Part shown: one piece after another, positions 16,996 through 25,659 of the stretch
How positions within the stretch are numbered: position 1 is the first letter of the stretch
Layout: each line of letters begins with the position of its first letter
DNA from: an uncultured Butyrivibrio sp.
GTDB taxonomy: Bacteria > Bacillota > Clostridia > Lachnospirales > Lachnospiraceae
Length of the DNA: 41,034 nt
Direction of reading: 5' to 3'
NCBI GenBank assembly: GCA_947168335.1
Contig: CAMVLM010000015.1
Location: forward strand, 1-41,034
Position numbers and translations under genes: made by a program
The notes under the pieces: generated by a model
What the model was told of the DNA's origin: nothing
What the model saw: only the letters and a program-made list of their open reading frames with translations
Databases searched by the model: none

Positions 16996-18021
16996 ATGGA
17001 AAACAAAAAAGCTATTATAATCTTCGCTATAGTACTGGTCATTGTTTCAGGATTATCCATTTATTTTTTCATCAGCAGTCAGGTTCCCATGAACGATGAA
17101 TTCACTGTGGGAAACACCGCAGGTAATCTGTATAACAACGGCCTTTTTTTAGAGATGAACGGAAAGGTGTATTTCTCCAATCCGCTGGGTCATGATTGTC
17201 TTTATTCCATGAACCCTGATGAAACAGACTTAAAAGAGCTTACTGTCATGGCGGTAAAAAATATCGCAGGCGCCGGCAAGTACCTCTATTTTTATCTTGA
17301 TAAATCAAACACTTCTCTCTCATCCGGAATCGGCGGACTGGGTAAAGTATCTACATATTATGGTCTCTACAGATGCGATCTGGACGGAGATAATCAGATC
17401 CTTCTGGATCAATGTAAGCTCTCTGCTCTTCAGCTTGTGGGAAGCAGAGTCTACTACACACTTCCTCTCGGTGAAGACGCAGGTGTCCACAGCATCAGAA
17501 TCGATGGCAAGGATGAACAGCATATAACTTCCGAGCCGTTTAATCCTTCATGCGTTCAGGATGGTAAAATCTACTATTCCGGCATTGATCTTGACCACAA
17601 TCTTCACTCCTTCAATACGCTTTCAAACGGAGCCACATCCACTATACTTGACGGAAATATCTGGCAGCCGATAATAAGTGGAGGATATGTCTATTACATT
17701 GACGCTGCACGCGACTACTGCATCTGCCGCACAAGCCTCGGTACAAAAATCACCCAGGTTCTCACAGATGCCAGAGTCGATTTCTATAATATGAATGAAT
17801 CATATATTTTCTATGCAACCTCAGTTTCCAACCATCCTGCCCTCTATGTAATGAGACATGACGGTTTAGGAAAAGCAGTTGTTGCAGAAGGAATTTATCA
17901 TTCATTGAGTCTAACTTCAAAATATCTTTACTTTAAGCCCTACGACGTTGAAAACGTTCTTTTTCACGTGCCCGTGGATGGCTCTGCCCCTGTTAGCACA
18001 TTCCTTCCGTATACAGAATAA
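16996..18021 (+). CDS. Membrane-anchored DUF5050-type beta-propeller-like protein
   Basis: A 341-residue protein with an uncleaved-looking N-terminal membrane anchor (about residues 6-27) and an extracellular domain built of short repeats. These include KVYFSNPLGHDCLYSMNPD, YYGLYRCDLDGDNQILL, RVYYTLPLGEDAGVHSIRIDG and VYYIDAARDYCICRTSL. This Y-Y/I-x...L-Y-R-x-x-x-D-G pattern is that of DUF5050 and related propeller-like domains in clostridial surface proteins. Function is unknown. The second in-frame ATG is used because AAAGGGA stands 7 bases before it. It is transcribed divergently from the polyphosphate operon and ends just before the pyrB promoter without an obvious terminator. Confidence 0.7.
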   Translation: MENKKAIIIFAIVLVIVSGLSIYFFISSQVPMNDEFTVGNTAGNLYNNGLFLEMNGKVYFSNPLGHDCLYSMNPDETDLKELTVMAVKNIAGAGKYLYFYLDKSNTSLSSGIGGLGKVSTYYGLYRCDLDGDNQILLDQCKLSALQLVGSRVYYTLPLGEDAGVHSIRIDGKDEQHITSEPFNPSCVQDGKIYYSGIDLDHNLHSFNTLSNGATSTILDGNIWQPIISGGYVYYIDAARDYCICRTSLGTKITQVLTDARVDFYNMNESYIFYATSVSNHPALYVMRHDGLGKAVVAEGIYHSLSLTSKYLYFKPYDVENVLFHVPVDGSAPVSTFLPYTE

Positions 18022-18041
18022 TCCATAAAAAAATATTACCC

Positions 18042-18069
18042 TAGACATCTTCTCCCAATTGTTTATAAT
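18042..18069 (+). promoter_or_regulatory. pyrBI promoter
   Basis: TAGACA and TATAAT are 16 bases apart. Transcription from about 18076 leaves a leader of only about 38 bases before pyrB, too short for a PyrR-type attenuator. Confidence 0.65.
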
Positions 18070-18114
18070 GGAACAGAAAACAAAAGCATATAGTTTTACG
18101 GGAGAACAAAATCT

Positions 18115-19074
18115 ATGATTAACAATCTAAGGCACATGCTCAGGCCTCTGGATTTCTCCGTCGAAGAGCTTGATAACCTCTTTGATGTAGCCAATGATAT
18201 TGAGAAAAACATGAGTGCCTACTCACACAAATGTGATGGCAATATCTTAGCCACCTGTTTCTATGAACCCAGCACCAGAACAAGACTCAGTTTTGAAACT
18301 GCAATGTTACGACTTGGAGGTCAGGTTATCGGTTTCGCCGATGCATCCAGTTCTTCCGTTTCAAAAGGAGAAAGTGTTGCTGACACTATCAGAGTTATTT
18401 CCAGTTTTGCTGACATCTGTGCCCAGCGTCATCCCAAAGAAGGCGCGCCAATGGTCGCAGCAGCTAATTCAACCATTCCGGTTATTAATGCAGGTGATGG
18501 CGGTCATCACCATCCTACTCAGACTCTTACAGATCTTCTCACCATCCGTTCATTACATGGTTCATTAAATGGTTTCACTATCGGTTTATGTGGTGATCTT
18601 AAATTCGGCAGAACCGTTCATTCACTGATTAACGCACTGGCACGCTATAAGGATATCCATTTTATTTTCATATCACCAAATGAACTTAAGGTGCCTGATT
18701 ACATTATTGAGATGCTTACAGACCGCGGAATCTCCTACGAAGAAGTGATAAAGCTTGAGGATGTCATGGACAGACTTGATCTGCTCTACATGACAAGAGT
18801 TCAGAAAGAAAGATTCTTCAACGAAGAAGACTACATACGTCTTCGTGACTTCTACATTCTGAATGAAGAAAAGATGGCTCTTGCCAAGAAGGATATGCAT
18901 ATCCTCCACCCGCTTCCCAGAGTTAATGAAATCTCTGTTGAAGTAGACAAGGATCCAAGGGCAGCTTACTTCAAGCAGGTTCAATACGGATTATATGTAC
19001 GTATGGCGCTTATCCTCACACTGCTTGATAAAACAGATGCTCACATGAATCAGAACCTTTTGAGGGTGTTTTAA
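18115..19074 (+). CDS. pyrB: Aspartate carbamoyltransferase catalytic subunit
   Basis: The 319-residue protein carries the carbamoyl-phosphate motif [13 protein letters not shown], the Ser/Lys loop [12 protein letters not shown], the [13 protein letters not shown] motif, [24 protein letters not shown] and HPLPRVNEI. It condenses carbamoyl phosphate and aspartate in the first committed pyrimidine step. GGGAG lies before the ATG. It is followed after 23 bases by pyrI, so the enzyme is the regulated type with separate catalytic and regulatory chains. No other pyr genes are in the window, and no leader attenuator fits upstream. Confidence 0.95.
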   Translation: MINNLRHMLRPLDFSVEELDNLFDVANDIEKNMSAYSHKCDGNILATCFYEPSTRTRLSFETAMLRLGGQVIGFADASSSSVSKGESVADTIRVISSFADICAQRHPKEGAPMVAAANSTIPVINAGDGGHHHPTQTLTDLLTIRSLHGSLNGFTIGLCGDLKFGRTVHSLINALARYKDIHFIFISPNELKVPDYIIEMLTDRGISYEEVIKLEDVMDRLDLLYMTRVQKERFFNEEDYIRLRDFYILNEEKMALAKKDMHILHPLPRVNEISVEVDKDPRAAYFKQVQYGLYVRMALILTLLDKTDAHMNQNLLRVF

Positions 19075-19097
19075 AATAGTATTAAGGAGATGAATCC

Positions 19098-19538
19098 ATG
19101 TTAAATGTAGGAAAAATAGAAGAAGGCTTCGTTCTTGACCATATCAAAGCCGGCAGAAGCATGCAGATATATCACCATCTTGGACTTGATAAACTTGACT
19201 GTACTGTTGCCATTATCAAAAATGCCAAAAGTAATGTAATGGGCAAAAAAGATATACTGAAGGTTGAATGTGATATTGATACTCTGGACCTGGATGTACT
19301 TGCCTTTATCGATCACAACATCACTGTAAACGTTATCAAGGAAGGTGAAATCGTTGAAAAAAGAGCGCTTTTCCTCCCTCACGAGATCAGAAATGTTATC
19401 AAATGTCACAATCCCCGCTGCATATCTTCCATAGAGCAGGAATTGCCACAGATCTTCTATCTCGCAGATGAAGAAAAGGAAATATACCGCTGTCAGTACT
19501 GCGATGAAAAATATCAGGAAACAGCTTCAAAAAAATAA
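19098..19538 (+). CDS. pyrI: Aspartate carbamoyltransferase regulatory subunit
   Basis: A 146-residue protein with the N-terminal nucleotide-binding domain (LDHIKAGRSMQIYHHL; NAKSNVMGKKDILKVE) and the C-terminal zinc domain with four cysteines, CHNPRC and CQYC, that holds it to PyrB. In characterised holoenzymes ATP, CTP and UTP bound here adjust catalytic activity. AAGGAG precedes the ATG. The length is close to the E. coli protein (153 residues). It ends the pyrBI operon just before a bidirectional terminator. Confidence 0.95.
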   Translation: MLNVGKIEEGFVLDHIKAGRSMQIYHHLGLDKLDCTVAIIKNAKSNVMGKKDILKVECDIDTLDLDVLAFIDHNITVNVIKEGEIVEKRALFLPHEIRNVIKCHNPRCISSIEQELPQIFYLADEEKEIYRCQYCDEKYQETASKK

Positions 19539-19555
19539 TCAGTATACAAGTAAAA

Positions 19556-19596
19556 AAACTGCGAACATCATTCAAATATGATATTCGCAGTTTTAT
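19556..19596. terminator. Bidirectional terminator between pyrI and the substrate-binding protein gene
   Basis: AAACTGCGAA pairs with TTCGCAGTTT, with an inner CATCAT/ATGATA stem. T runs lie on both sides (TTTTATTTT forward, seven T on the minus strand), serving the convergent genes. Confidence 0.8.
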
Positions 19597-19597
19597 T

Positions 19598-20659
19598 TTA
19601 TTCAAGATTCTCTAAAACGCAGGAAGTCTGAAACTCCTTTACCGGAATCTCCGTAACTTCTTTTTCTTTCAAAAGGATCTTGACAGCAAGATTGCCTGTC
19701 TCCTCACCAAGTTTCTTATAATCAATTGAAACAGCAGCTGTGCATCCCAAATCCACCTGCTCTTTAGTGGAGCCAAATACAGGAGTAAGATTTTCGCTTG
19801 CTTTCTCCAAAATTGCCTGAATGCCCTCAGTGATCATTGAATCATTGAGAAGGCATATACATTCAGTCTTAGATGCAAGTTCCGCCGTAGCTTCGGCTAA
19901 ATCGCTCTCTGAATCCACTCTGCTGCAATATACTAAAATACCTTCCTGGGCAGCTACTCTTTTATACTTTGCAAGAGTTTCATCCAGATCAGCATTGTTC
20001 GCATCATAGATAATACCCATCCTGGACATATGTGGAAGCGTCTTCCTGATCATGTTTATCTGACCTTCCACATCTGCAGATTCAATTAAGCCTGTAATAT
20101 TGTCCTTTTTCTTATCACTGTCTGTTATTTCAGAACTGTCTTCCGCATCAGAACTGTTTTCAGTATCCGGACTTATCTCCTCCTCATCGGTATCCTCCTC
20201 TTCCTCATCCTGGGCAAGCGGATTCTCCATGGCGGAATAAATAACCGGAACCTTGGTCCCTAAAGCAGAATTATATGCAAGTGTTGCGCTTTGGGTTTCT
20301 ATTGCATAGATAAGGTCTACTCCATCTGCAACAAAGGATTCTGAAATCTGACTTGCCTTTCCCTCATTGAAATTGGCATTGTAGTATCTGATCGTCAGAT
20401 TATCGCCTTCAACGAATCCCTGCTTCTCAAGAGCTTCAATGAAACCCTCTCTGCATTCATCCATATTAGGATTCTGGGAAAACTGGGAAATTCCTACGAC
20501 GTAATAGTCTTTTTTATTGGTACTTTTCTCTTCAGTCTCAAACTCAGTTGTCTCTGCCGCACTAACCGGCTCTACCATTTTACGACTACCAAAATAGCCG
20601 GTGACCGTAGCCGCCAGCACAGATGCAGTAGCAATAACCGCAACCATATTCTTTTTCAT
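19598..20659 (-). CDS. ABC-type substrate-binding protein (PF04392-like), orphan
   Basis: A 353-residue exported protein with an N-terminal hydrophobic segment (about 4-24) and a two-lobed periplasmic-binding fold. Family-like stretches are YYVVGISQFSQNPNMDECREGF, YYNANFNEGKASQISESF, VDLIYAIETQSATLAYNSA, GIIYDANNADLDETL and LGCTAAVSIDYKKLGEETGNLA. It resembles the ABC transporter substrate-binding family (TrpX/YtfQ-like, PF04392), some members of which bind aromatic amino acids. An unusual Glu/Asp/Ser-rich insert (about residues 148-185) splits the first lobe. No permease or ATPase gene is adjacent, although normal loci have both immediately downstream. AGGGGAGG precedes the ATG at 20659, ruling out an earlier in-frame ATG. 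Confidence 0.75.
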   Translation of the reverse strand: MKKNMVAVIATASVLAATVTGYFGSRKMVEPVSAAETTEFETEEKSTNKKDYYVVGISQFSQNPNMDECREGFIEALEKQGFVEGDNLTIRYYNANFNEGKASQISESFVADGVDLIYAIETQSATLAYNSALGTKVPVIYSAMENPLAQDEEEEDTDEEEISPDTENSSDAEDSSEITDSDKKKDNITGLIESADVEGQINMIRKTLPHMSRMGIIYDANNADLDETLAKYKRVAAQEGILVYCSRVDSESDLAEATAELASKTECICLLNDSMITEGIQAILEKASENLTPVFGSTKEQVDLGCTAAVSIDYKKLGEETGNLAVKILLKEKEVTEIPVKEFQTSCVLENLE

Positions 20660-20760
20660 AATATTCCTCCCCTGTCTTATGCAAATATGCATGAGACTGT
20701 TGCCTCTTCATATGTATATAAATGCACATATCAAAAGATGCAACGGCACTATTATAAAAT

Positions 20761-20792
20761 AAAAAGCTCCGCGACGCAACGCCACGGAGCCA
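20761..20792 (-). terminator. Terminator of the CAP-domain lipoprotein gene
   Basis: On the minus strand GCTCCG pairs with CGGAGC around a GC-rich loop, followed by TTTTTATTTTA. Confidence 0.7.
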
Positions 20793-20814
20793 TATAATAC
20801 ATTATAAATACGGA

Positions 20815-21372
20815 TCAATAACCAAATTCCTGCGCCCAATACCAGTTGCCGTTATCAGCCTGGTAAACAGCTATTCCTACTGACTTGAATCCGGCTTCCA
20901 TAATATTAGCAGCGTGAGTAGGTGAAGCCATCCATGCATCAACTACTGAATCGCCTGTATAATAAAGCTTAGCGAGGTTCTCACCATACATAACACTACT
21001 GTCAACGGTATACCATGCAGTTCCGTTAGGTCTGTCATGTGAGAAAAGAGTTACAAGTTCCTGTGCACGAACCATGGCTGCTGATGTAAGTGCATTACTC
21101 CATGAAAGCGCTCCAAGACCTGCAGCAGTTCTCTTCTGATTAACAAGTGCAAAAGCTGCATTGGCAGCTGCAAGTGCTGCTTCGCTTGATGTAGCCTCTC
21201 CTGCAAGGGCAATAGCCTCATCATCGATATAAATTGTATCTGAATCTTCGCCAATAGCTCTGACAGCAGCTAAATCATCGATTGACTCAACTTTTTTCTC
21301 CCCGCATGCTACAGTTGTCATTGCCAATACAGTAACCATAACTGTCGCAATTACTCTTTTAAACCTCTTCAT
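20815..21372 (-). CDS. CAP/SCP-domain lipoprotein
   Basis: A 185-residue exported protein. Its lipoprotein signal has a lipobox ending TVAC (Cys23), then an acidic and Ala-rich spacer (about 24-70). The CAP (SCP/PR-1) domain fills the rest: LVNQKRTAAGLGALSWSNAL, AAMVRAQELVTLFSHDRPNG, YGENLA, VVDAWMASPTHAANIM and WYWAQEFGY. The His/Glu residues of the CAP cavity (SHDRP, GENLA, SPTHAANI) are all present. Bacterial CAP proteins are linked to envelope functions but mechanisms vary. AAGGGA precedes the ATG. The gene has its own terminator and sits among other exported proteins. Confidence 0.88.
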   Translation of the reverse strand: MKRFKRVIATVMVTVLAMTTVACGEKKVESIDDLAAVRAIGEDSDTIYIDDEAIALAGEATSSEAALAAANAAFALVNQKRTAAGLGALSWSNALTSAAMVRAQELVTLFSHDRPNGTAWYTVDSSVMYGENLAKLYYTGDSVVDAWMASPTHAANIMEAGFKSVGIAVYQADNGNWYWAQEFGY

Positions 21373-21572
21373 CTCTAATCCCTTCTAAACAAAATAAGAA
21401 ACACAATATTTATTAAACAACTAATAATATAGTATCACATATATCATATTTGTCAATTTATTTTTCATTTTTATCACTTTTTATGATTTAAAATTTCATT
21501 ATTTTTCTATAAAATCCCTTAATCTCCGTGTCATATACAATAAAAATTTATTTCAGTTTCCTTATTGGGGAT

Positions 21573-21613
21573 AAAAAAAAGACTTCCCATTCGTTATCGA
21601 ATAGGAAGTCTTT
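21573..21613 (-). terminator. Terminator of the degraded paralog
   Basis: On the minus strand GACTTCCTATTCG pairs with CGAATGGGAAGTC (one wobble) around a 4-base loop, followed by eight T. Confidence 0.85.
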
Positions 21614-21624
21614 AAAACTATTTA

Positions 21625-23355
21625 TCAACCTCTCTTGTAAGTGGCCTTTTTAGCACCTGCCCCTTTTACAAGCTTAACAACCTTATTAAACTTGGATTTA
21701 GAAGCCTTGATTCTGAACTTTGCCTTCTTGTTTATACCCTTAAATGCCATCTCATCAATTGATGAAAGCTTGGATCCATTAAATTCAATGGTGGAAAGCT
21801 TTTTACAATTATAGAAAGCCTTATAACCGATTTCTCTTATGCATGCACCCTTAAGCTTAACTGACTTGAGCTTTGAGCATCCACTGAAAGCATAATATCC
21901 AATCTCTCGGATATTCTTACCGCCACTGACGGAAGTAACACTCTTATTGTTCTTAAATGCTTTATTTGAAATTTTAGTTACAGGATAATTCTTACCACTA
22001 AAGTATACATATTCAGGAATGACCACATTAGAAACCGAACCTGCTTTTACTAATTCTACTGAATTCTCACTTGAGACTTCATAAGTATTTCCTCCATAAC
22101 CAAACTTAGCATAGAGAGGATCTCTAACCCACACTGAAGTTGAAGCTCTGTATGAACCATCAGCTGATACAATGGTAAGAATTACCGCTCCTCGTTTTAA
22201 TGCAACTGCAGTGGTTCCGTTTGTACTTACAACACTGGTATCAGAAGATGTAAGAGTATATCCTTTGTTGGTAGTACCCGCAGGATTAAAAGTAACAGGA
22301 ACTGTAAATGTTGATCCTACATAAGTATTAATACTATTGGGTGCTGAAATGCCAAGAGCCCATACATTGGGATCCTTAGTATAATTTCGAGTAGATGCAA
22401 GATACGAATAAGTCCAATGCTTTCCTTTTGCAAGGGGCATTCTGAAACCGATAAAGCTGAATCCCGCACTTCTTATATGATATCCAATATACCCTGTTGC
22501 AGCAATTCCGTTAGCAAATTCATTTGTTGTTCTGTTAAACCAGAGATGATTAATATTATTGACGTCGTCTTTATCATCCCATGTGGTATCTACTTCATAC
22601 CAGTTGCCGTCAAGGTTGACAATATTCCAGGCATGACCGCCAAGCTGTGAAGCCTTTCCGGCTTTTCCTGTAATGACCATTGCAGGTATACCGATTCTAT
22701 TCAAAATAAGCTCAAAGCCTGCAGTTCTTACCGCATTTGCATGACTGTTCAATTTTGAAGTAATCTGGGCATCATAAGCAGCGAATTTCGAATCATCAAC
22801 ACGAGCTGAAAGAGCAATAACACTTTTATTGTTAGAACTGCTGTATGAATATTTGCAAGGATATACCATATAAAGTTCAACCTTTTCAGGATGATCGTAA
22901 TAAACTGCTTCGCATGCTCTATTGATCAAAGTATTCATACTATCTAATCCACTGCAATAATCCTTGACAAAATTGCCAGCATAATATGCATACCATTTAC
23001 TCTGATAAGCAGTATTACTATCCTTCTGACTAAAAGGTACATAGTAGCCGCTCATAATTGCCTTGTAAAACGCCTCATATAAAATCTTTTCTCCGTCAGA
23101 AAGATTATTATAATGTCTTCCTGTACTAAGAGTGACATTAACCGCCTCCGGCTGCAATATGCCGTTCTTAGTCTCACCACCTGCAAGCTCATCCTATGAA
23201 AGTACAGCTTCAGAGACAGTCGGCGCTGCTGGCATATCGTCTGAAACAAGTCTGCCTTCTGCGCTTACATCCATACCGGTAAAAAGAATACCCGCACTAA
23301 AAAGCGCAAGGGCAACCACCGGAACAACCTTTTTCAACAAATTACTTTTCTTCAC
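21625..23355 (-). pseudogene. Degraded transglutaminase/Big/LRR surface protein paralog
   Basis: The gene starts at a GTG (23355) with GAGGAGG upstream and encodes a signal peptide (KKSNLLKKVVPVVALALF...DVSAEG). It then hits an in-frame TAG at 23194-23196, codon 54; the same frame continues open to 21625. Compared with the two neighbours, an in-frame deletion of about 62 residues (near 22720-22745) removes the GKAVCDGYS segment with the catalytic Cys, while the His (GGHAWNIV) and Asp (WYEVDTTW) motifs remain. The Ig-like domain (about 22080-22330) and the C-terminal BspA-like leucine-rich repeats (AFKNNKSV, AFSGCSKL, AFYNCKKL) are preserved, ending in a basic tail. A TTG at 23157 could restart translation without a signal peptide, but would give an inactive cytoplasmic product. 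Confidence 0.85.
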
Positions 23356-23408
23356 TACTTAAAAACCTCCTCAAAAACACTCTTCCTCATAAAAAAAGTA
23401 TATAGACA

Positions 23409-23448
23409 AAAATAGAAGCCTCTCACCCGTCTCCGGGTGAGGAGCTTC
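23409..23448 (-). terminator. Terminator of the middle paralog
   Basis: A long stem (GAAGC, CTCACCC and partners) with a small internal mismatch, followed on the minus strand by TATTTTTG. Confidence 0.7.
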
Positions 23449-23487
23449 CATATTTGAGTCACATATTACAAGTAAATATTTAATTTA

Positions 23488-25464
23488 TCAGCCCTTCTTA
23501 TATGAGCCCTTAGCGCCAGCCTTCTTAACAAGTTTAATTACCTTGTTGTACTTAGACTTGCTAGCCTTGATCTTGAATTTAGCACTGCTGTTGATACCCT
23601 TAAATGCATTCTTTCCAATGCTGTTAAGCTTCTTGGCATTGAATTCGATCTTTGAAAGTTTACCGCACTTATAGAATGCCTTAGAGCCAATCTTTCTGAT
23701 CGCACCGGAAATCTTAACATTTGAAAGCTTCTTACAACCACTGAATGCATTGCTTCCGATTGAGGTAATATTCTTACCACCCTTGACAGAAAGTACATGC
23801 TTATTGTTCTTAAATGCTCCGGGCTCAATTGATGTTACGGAATAAATTTTTCCGTTTAATGCAACTGTAGAAGGAATTTCTACTGTTCCAACTTTTCCGG
23901 AACCCGCAAATGAAACTGTGCTTGCACTTGTTACCTTGTATGTGTAATTACCGGAATTGAACTTCGCTCCAATCGGGATATGAACATATACTGTACAGTT
24001 TGCCTTATAACCACCATCAATACTCTTAACCGTGATATTTGCAACACCAGTACCAACTGCTGTTGCCATACCGCCGTTTGTAGCAACAACACGAGGATTT
24101 GAAGAAGTAAGTACTACGGTTCTTGTAGTTGTGTTTGCAGGAACAAATGTAACTCCGATATTAAATGTTGATCCCTGATAAACATCCATTCTTGCAGGAC
24201 ATGTAATTCCAAGAGCCCAGACATTAGGATCATGCTTGTATCTGCTTATATAAGTTCCTGAAATGTATGGATATGTCCAATGAACACCCTTTGCCTGAGG
24301 AACCTTAAATCCCATATAACCCTGGTTAACATTTCTAACATGATAACCCATTACTGAACCAAGTGAAATTCCTTTTTGATACGATTCAGTTGTTTTGTTA
24401 AAGAAAGTATGATCAGCTTTCTTTGTCTTATCTTTATCATCCCTTGTTGTATCCAATTCATACCAGTTACCATCAATATTTACAATATTCCAGGCATGAC
24501 CGCCCATATTGTTTGCAGATCCGCCCATACCGGTAACGATCATAGCAGGAATACCCAGCCTACTCATGATAAGCTCAAATCCCAGTGAATATCCATCACA
24601 AACTGCTTTACCAAGTACTAAAGAACCATAAGCTGTATGAGCATAATGGAAATAACTTTGCGTTCCGGTTGCCTTAAGTGCATCATAATCATAGGTAAGA
24701 CCATACGAGCCACAGTAGTAATCATATGCCCTAAGTTCGTTGTATGCAGGCCATGTTGAGGTAGCTCCTATTGATTTAATCTTAGCTACGATAGAATTAA
24801 GTTTTGCATCAATCTGTGCATCATATGAAGCAAACATTTTATCATTAGAATATGCCTGAAAAACCAAAACACTCTGATTTCTGGCAGGTATATAACCGTA
24901 AGAATATGCAGCTACCATATAATACTCAACCTGATTTGGATGATCGTAATAAATTGCTTCCTGTGCTCTGCTCAATGCATAGCTGAATGACGTTTTATTG
25001 TTTCCATAGTACTGCTGAACGAAATTGCCTGTAGCATATACAACCCATCTGCTGTTCATTGCTGATTTAGAACCCATAAGTGCATATGGAATGTAAGTCT
25101 TTGTAGAAACTGCCTTGCCAATAGCTTCGTAAAGCACCTTCTCATCAGCAGAAAGACAATTATAGTGTCTGCCTGTGGTTACAGGTGCATTCAGTGTTTC
25201 AGGCTCAAATGCTGAATTCTTTTCTTCACCAGCTGCAAAACTCTCATCACTAAATTCTGTTTCTATAGGTGCGGGTGCTTCAGGAAGATCACCTGCAGGT
25301 AATCCGGTCTCAGCACTAACATCAATTTTTGTGAAAACCAGGCTTGCACCGAAAAATGCAAACATCGCCATAGGAATGGCTTTTTTGAACAGTCGTCCCC
25401 TTAATGTCTGAAGCAGGCTTCTCTTCTCGCCACTTCCGACATCATAAGTGTTGTTTTTCTTCAT
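23488..25464 (-). CDS. Exported transglutaminase-like/Ig-like/BspA leucine-rich repeat protein (middle paralog)
   Basis: A 658-residue exported protein. A long signal peptide (hydrophobic 30-45, likely cleaved near DVSAET) precedes an acidic linker. An alpha-helical unit (about 95-280) then leads into the transglutaminase core with Cys289 (GKAVCDGYS), His323 (GGHAWNIV) and Asp338 (WYELDTT), so the papain-like triad is complete. A bacterial Ig-like (Big) domain follows (about 421-494, PANTTTRTVVLTSSNPRVV). BspA-type LRR_5 repeats (about 545-635, AFKNNKHV, AFSGCKKL, AFYKCGKL) and a Lys-rich tail end the protein. There is no LPXTG-like sorting signal. The ATG at 25464 has GGGAGG upstream. Likely roles are peptide cross-link or protease activity and surface adhesion; neither is shown. 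Confidence 0.85.
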   Translation of the reverse strand: MKKNNTYDVGSGEKRSLLQTLRGRLFKKAIPMAMFAFFGASLVFTKIDVSAETGLPAGDLPEAPAPIETEFSDESFAAGEEKNSAFEPETLNAPVTTGRHYNCLSADEKVLYEAIGKAVSTKTYIPYALMGSKSAMNSRWVVYATGNFVQQYYGNNKTSFSYALSRAQEAIYYDHPNQVEYYMVAAYSYGYIPARNQSVLVFQAYSNDKMFASYDAQIDAKLNSIVAKIKSIGATSTWPAYNELRAYDYYCGSYGLTYDYDALKATGTQSYFHYAHTAYGSLVLGKAVCDGYSLGFELIMSRLGIPAMIVTGMGGSANNMGGHAWNIVNIDGNWYELDTTRDDKDKTKKADHTFFNKTTESYQKGISLGSVMGYHVRNVNQGYMGFKVPQAKGVHWTYPYISGTYISRYKHDPNVWALGITCPARMDVYQGSTFNIGVTFVPANTTTRTVVLTSSNPRVVATNGGMATAVGTGVANITVKSIDGGYKANCTVYVHIPIGAKFNSGNYTYKVTSASTVSFAGSGKVGTVEIPSTVALNGKIYSVTSIEPGAFKNNKHVLSVKGGKNITSIGSNAFSGCKKLSNVKISGAIRKIGSKAFYKCGKLSKIEFNAKKLNSIGKNAFKGINSSAKFKIKASKSKYNKVIKLVKKAGAKGSYKKG

Positions 25465-25518
25465 ATGAACTTTTCCTCCCAAATATGATTTCCCCTCAAA
25501 AACATAACAACAGTAGCT

Positions 25519-25547
25519 ATTTTAACAGAAACCGGTCATCTTGTCTC
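25519..25547 (-). promoter_or_regulatory. Promoter of the middle paralog
   Basis: On the minus strand GAGACA and TAAAAT are 17 bases apart, with TGT directly before the -10. Confidence 0.4.
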
Positions 25548-25600
25548 TAGTTTTGTAACAACTTTTTGAATTTTTTTTACATTTTCTTAATAATTTGCTG

Positions 25601-25641
25601 AAAAAAAATCCCATTCCGCATTAAACGGAACGGGATTTTTT
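25601..25641 (-). terminator. Terminator of the first paralog / sortase operon
   Basis: On the minus strand ATCCCGTTCCG pairs with CGGAATGGGAT, followed by eight T. Confidence 0.85.
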
Positions 25642-25659
25642 ATCATTTCTGATTATTTT

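Noticed and set aside
18070..18114. PyrR attenuator or uracil riboswitch before pyrB
   Set aside because: The leader is about 38 bases and shows no terminator/antiterminator pair.
23190..23200. TAG read as pyrrolysine in the surface-protein paralog
   Set aside because: The same gene has also lost its catalytic segment, no pyrrolysine genes or insertion element are visible, and neighbours have no TAG at this place.
23157..23388. Separate small gene starting with ATG near 23390 upstream of the paralog
   Set aside because: That frame closes after 11 codons; the GTG with GAGGAGG better explains the signal peptide.
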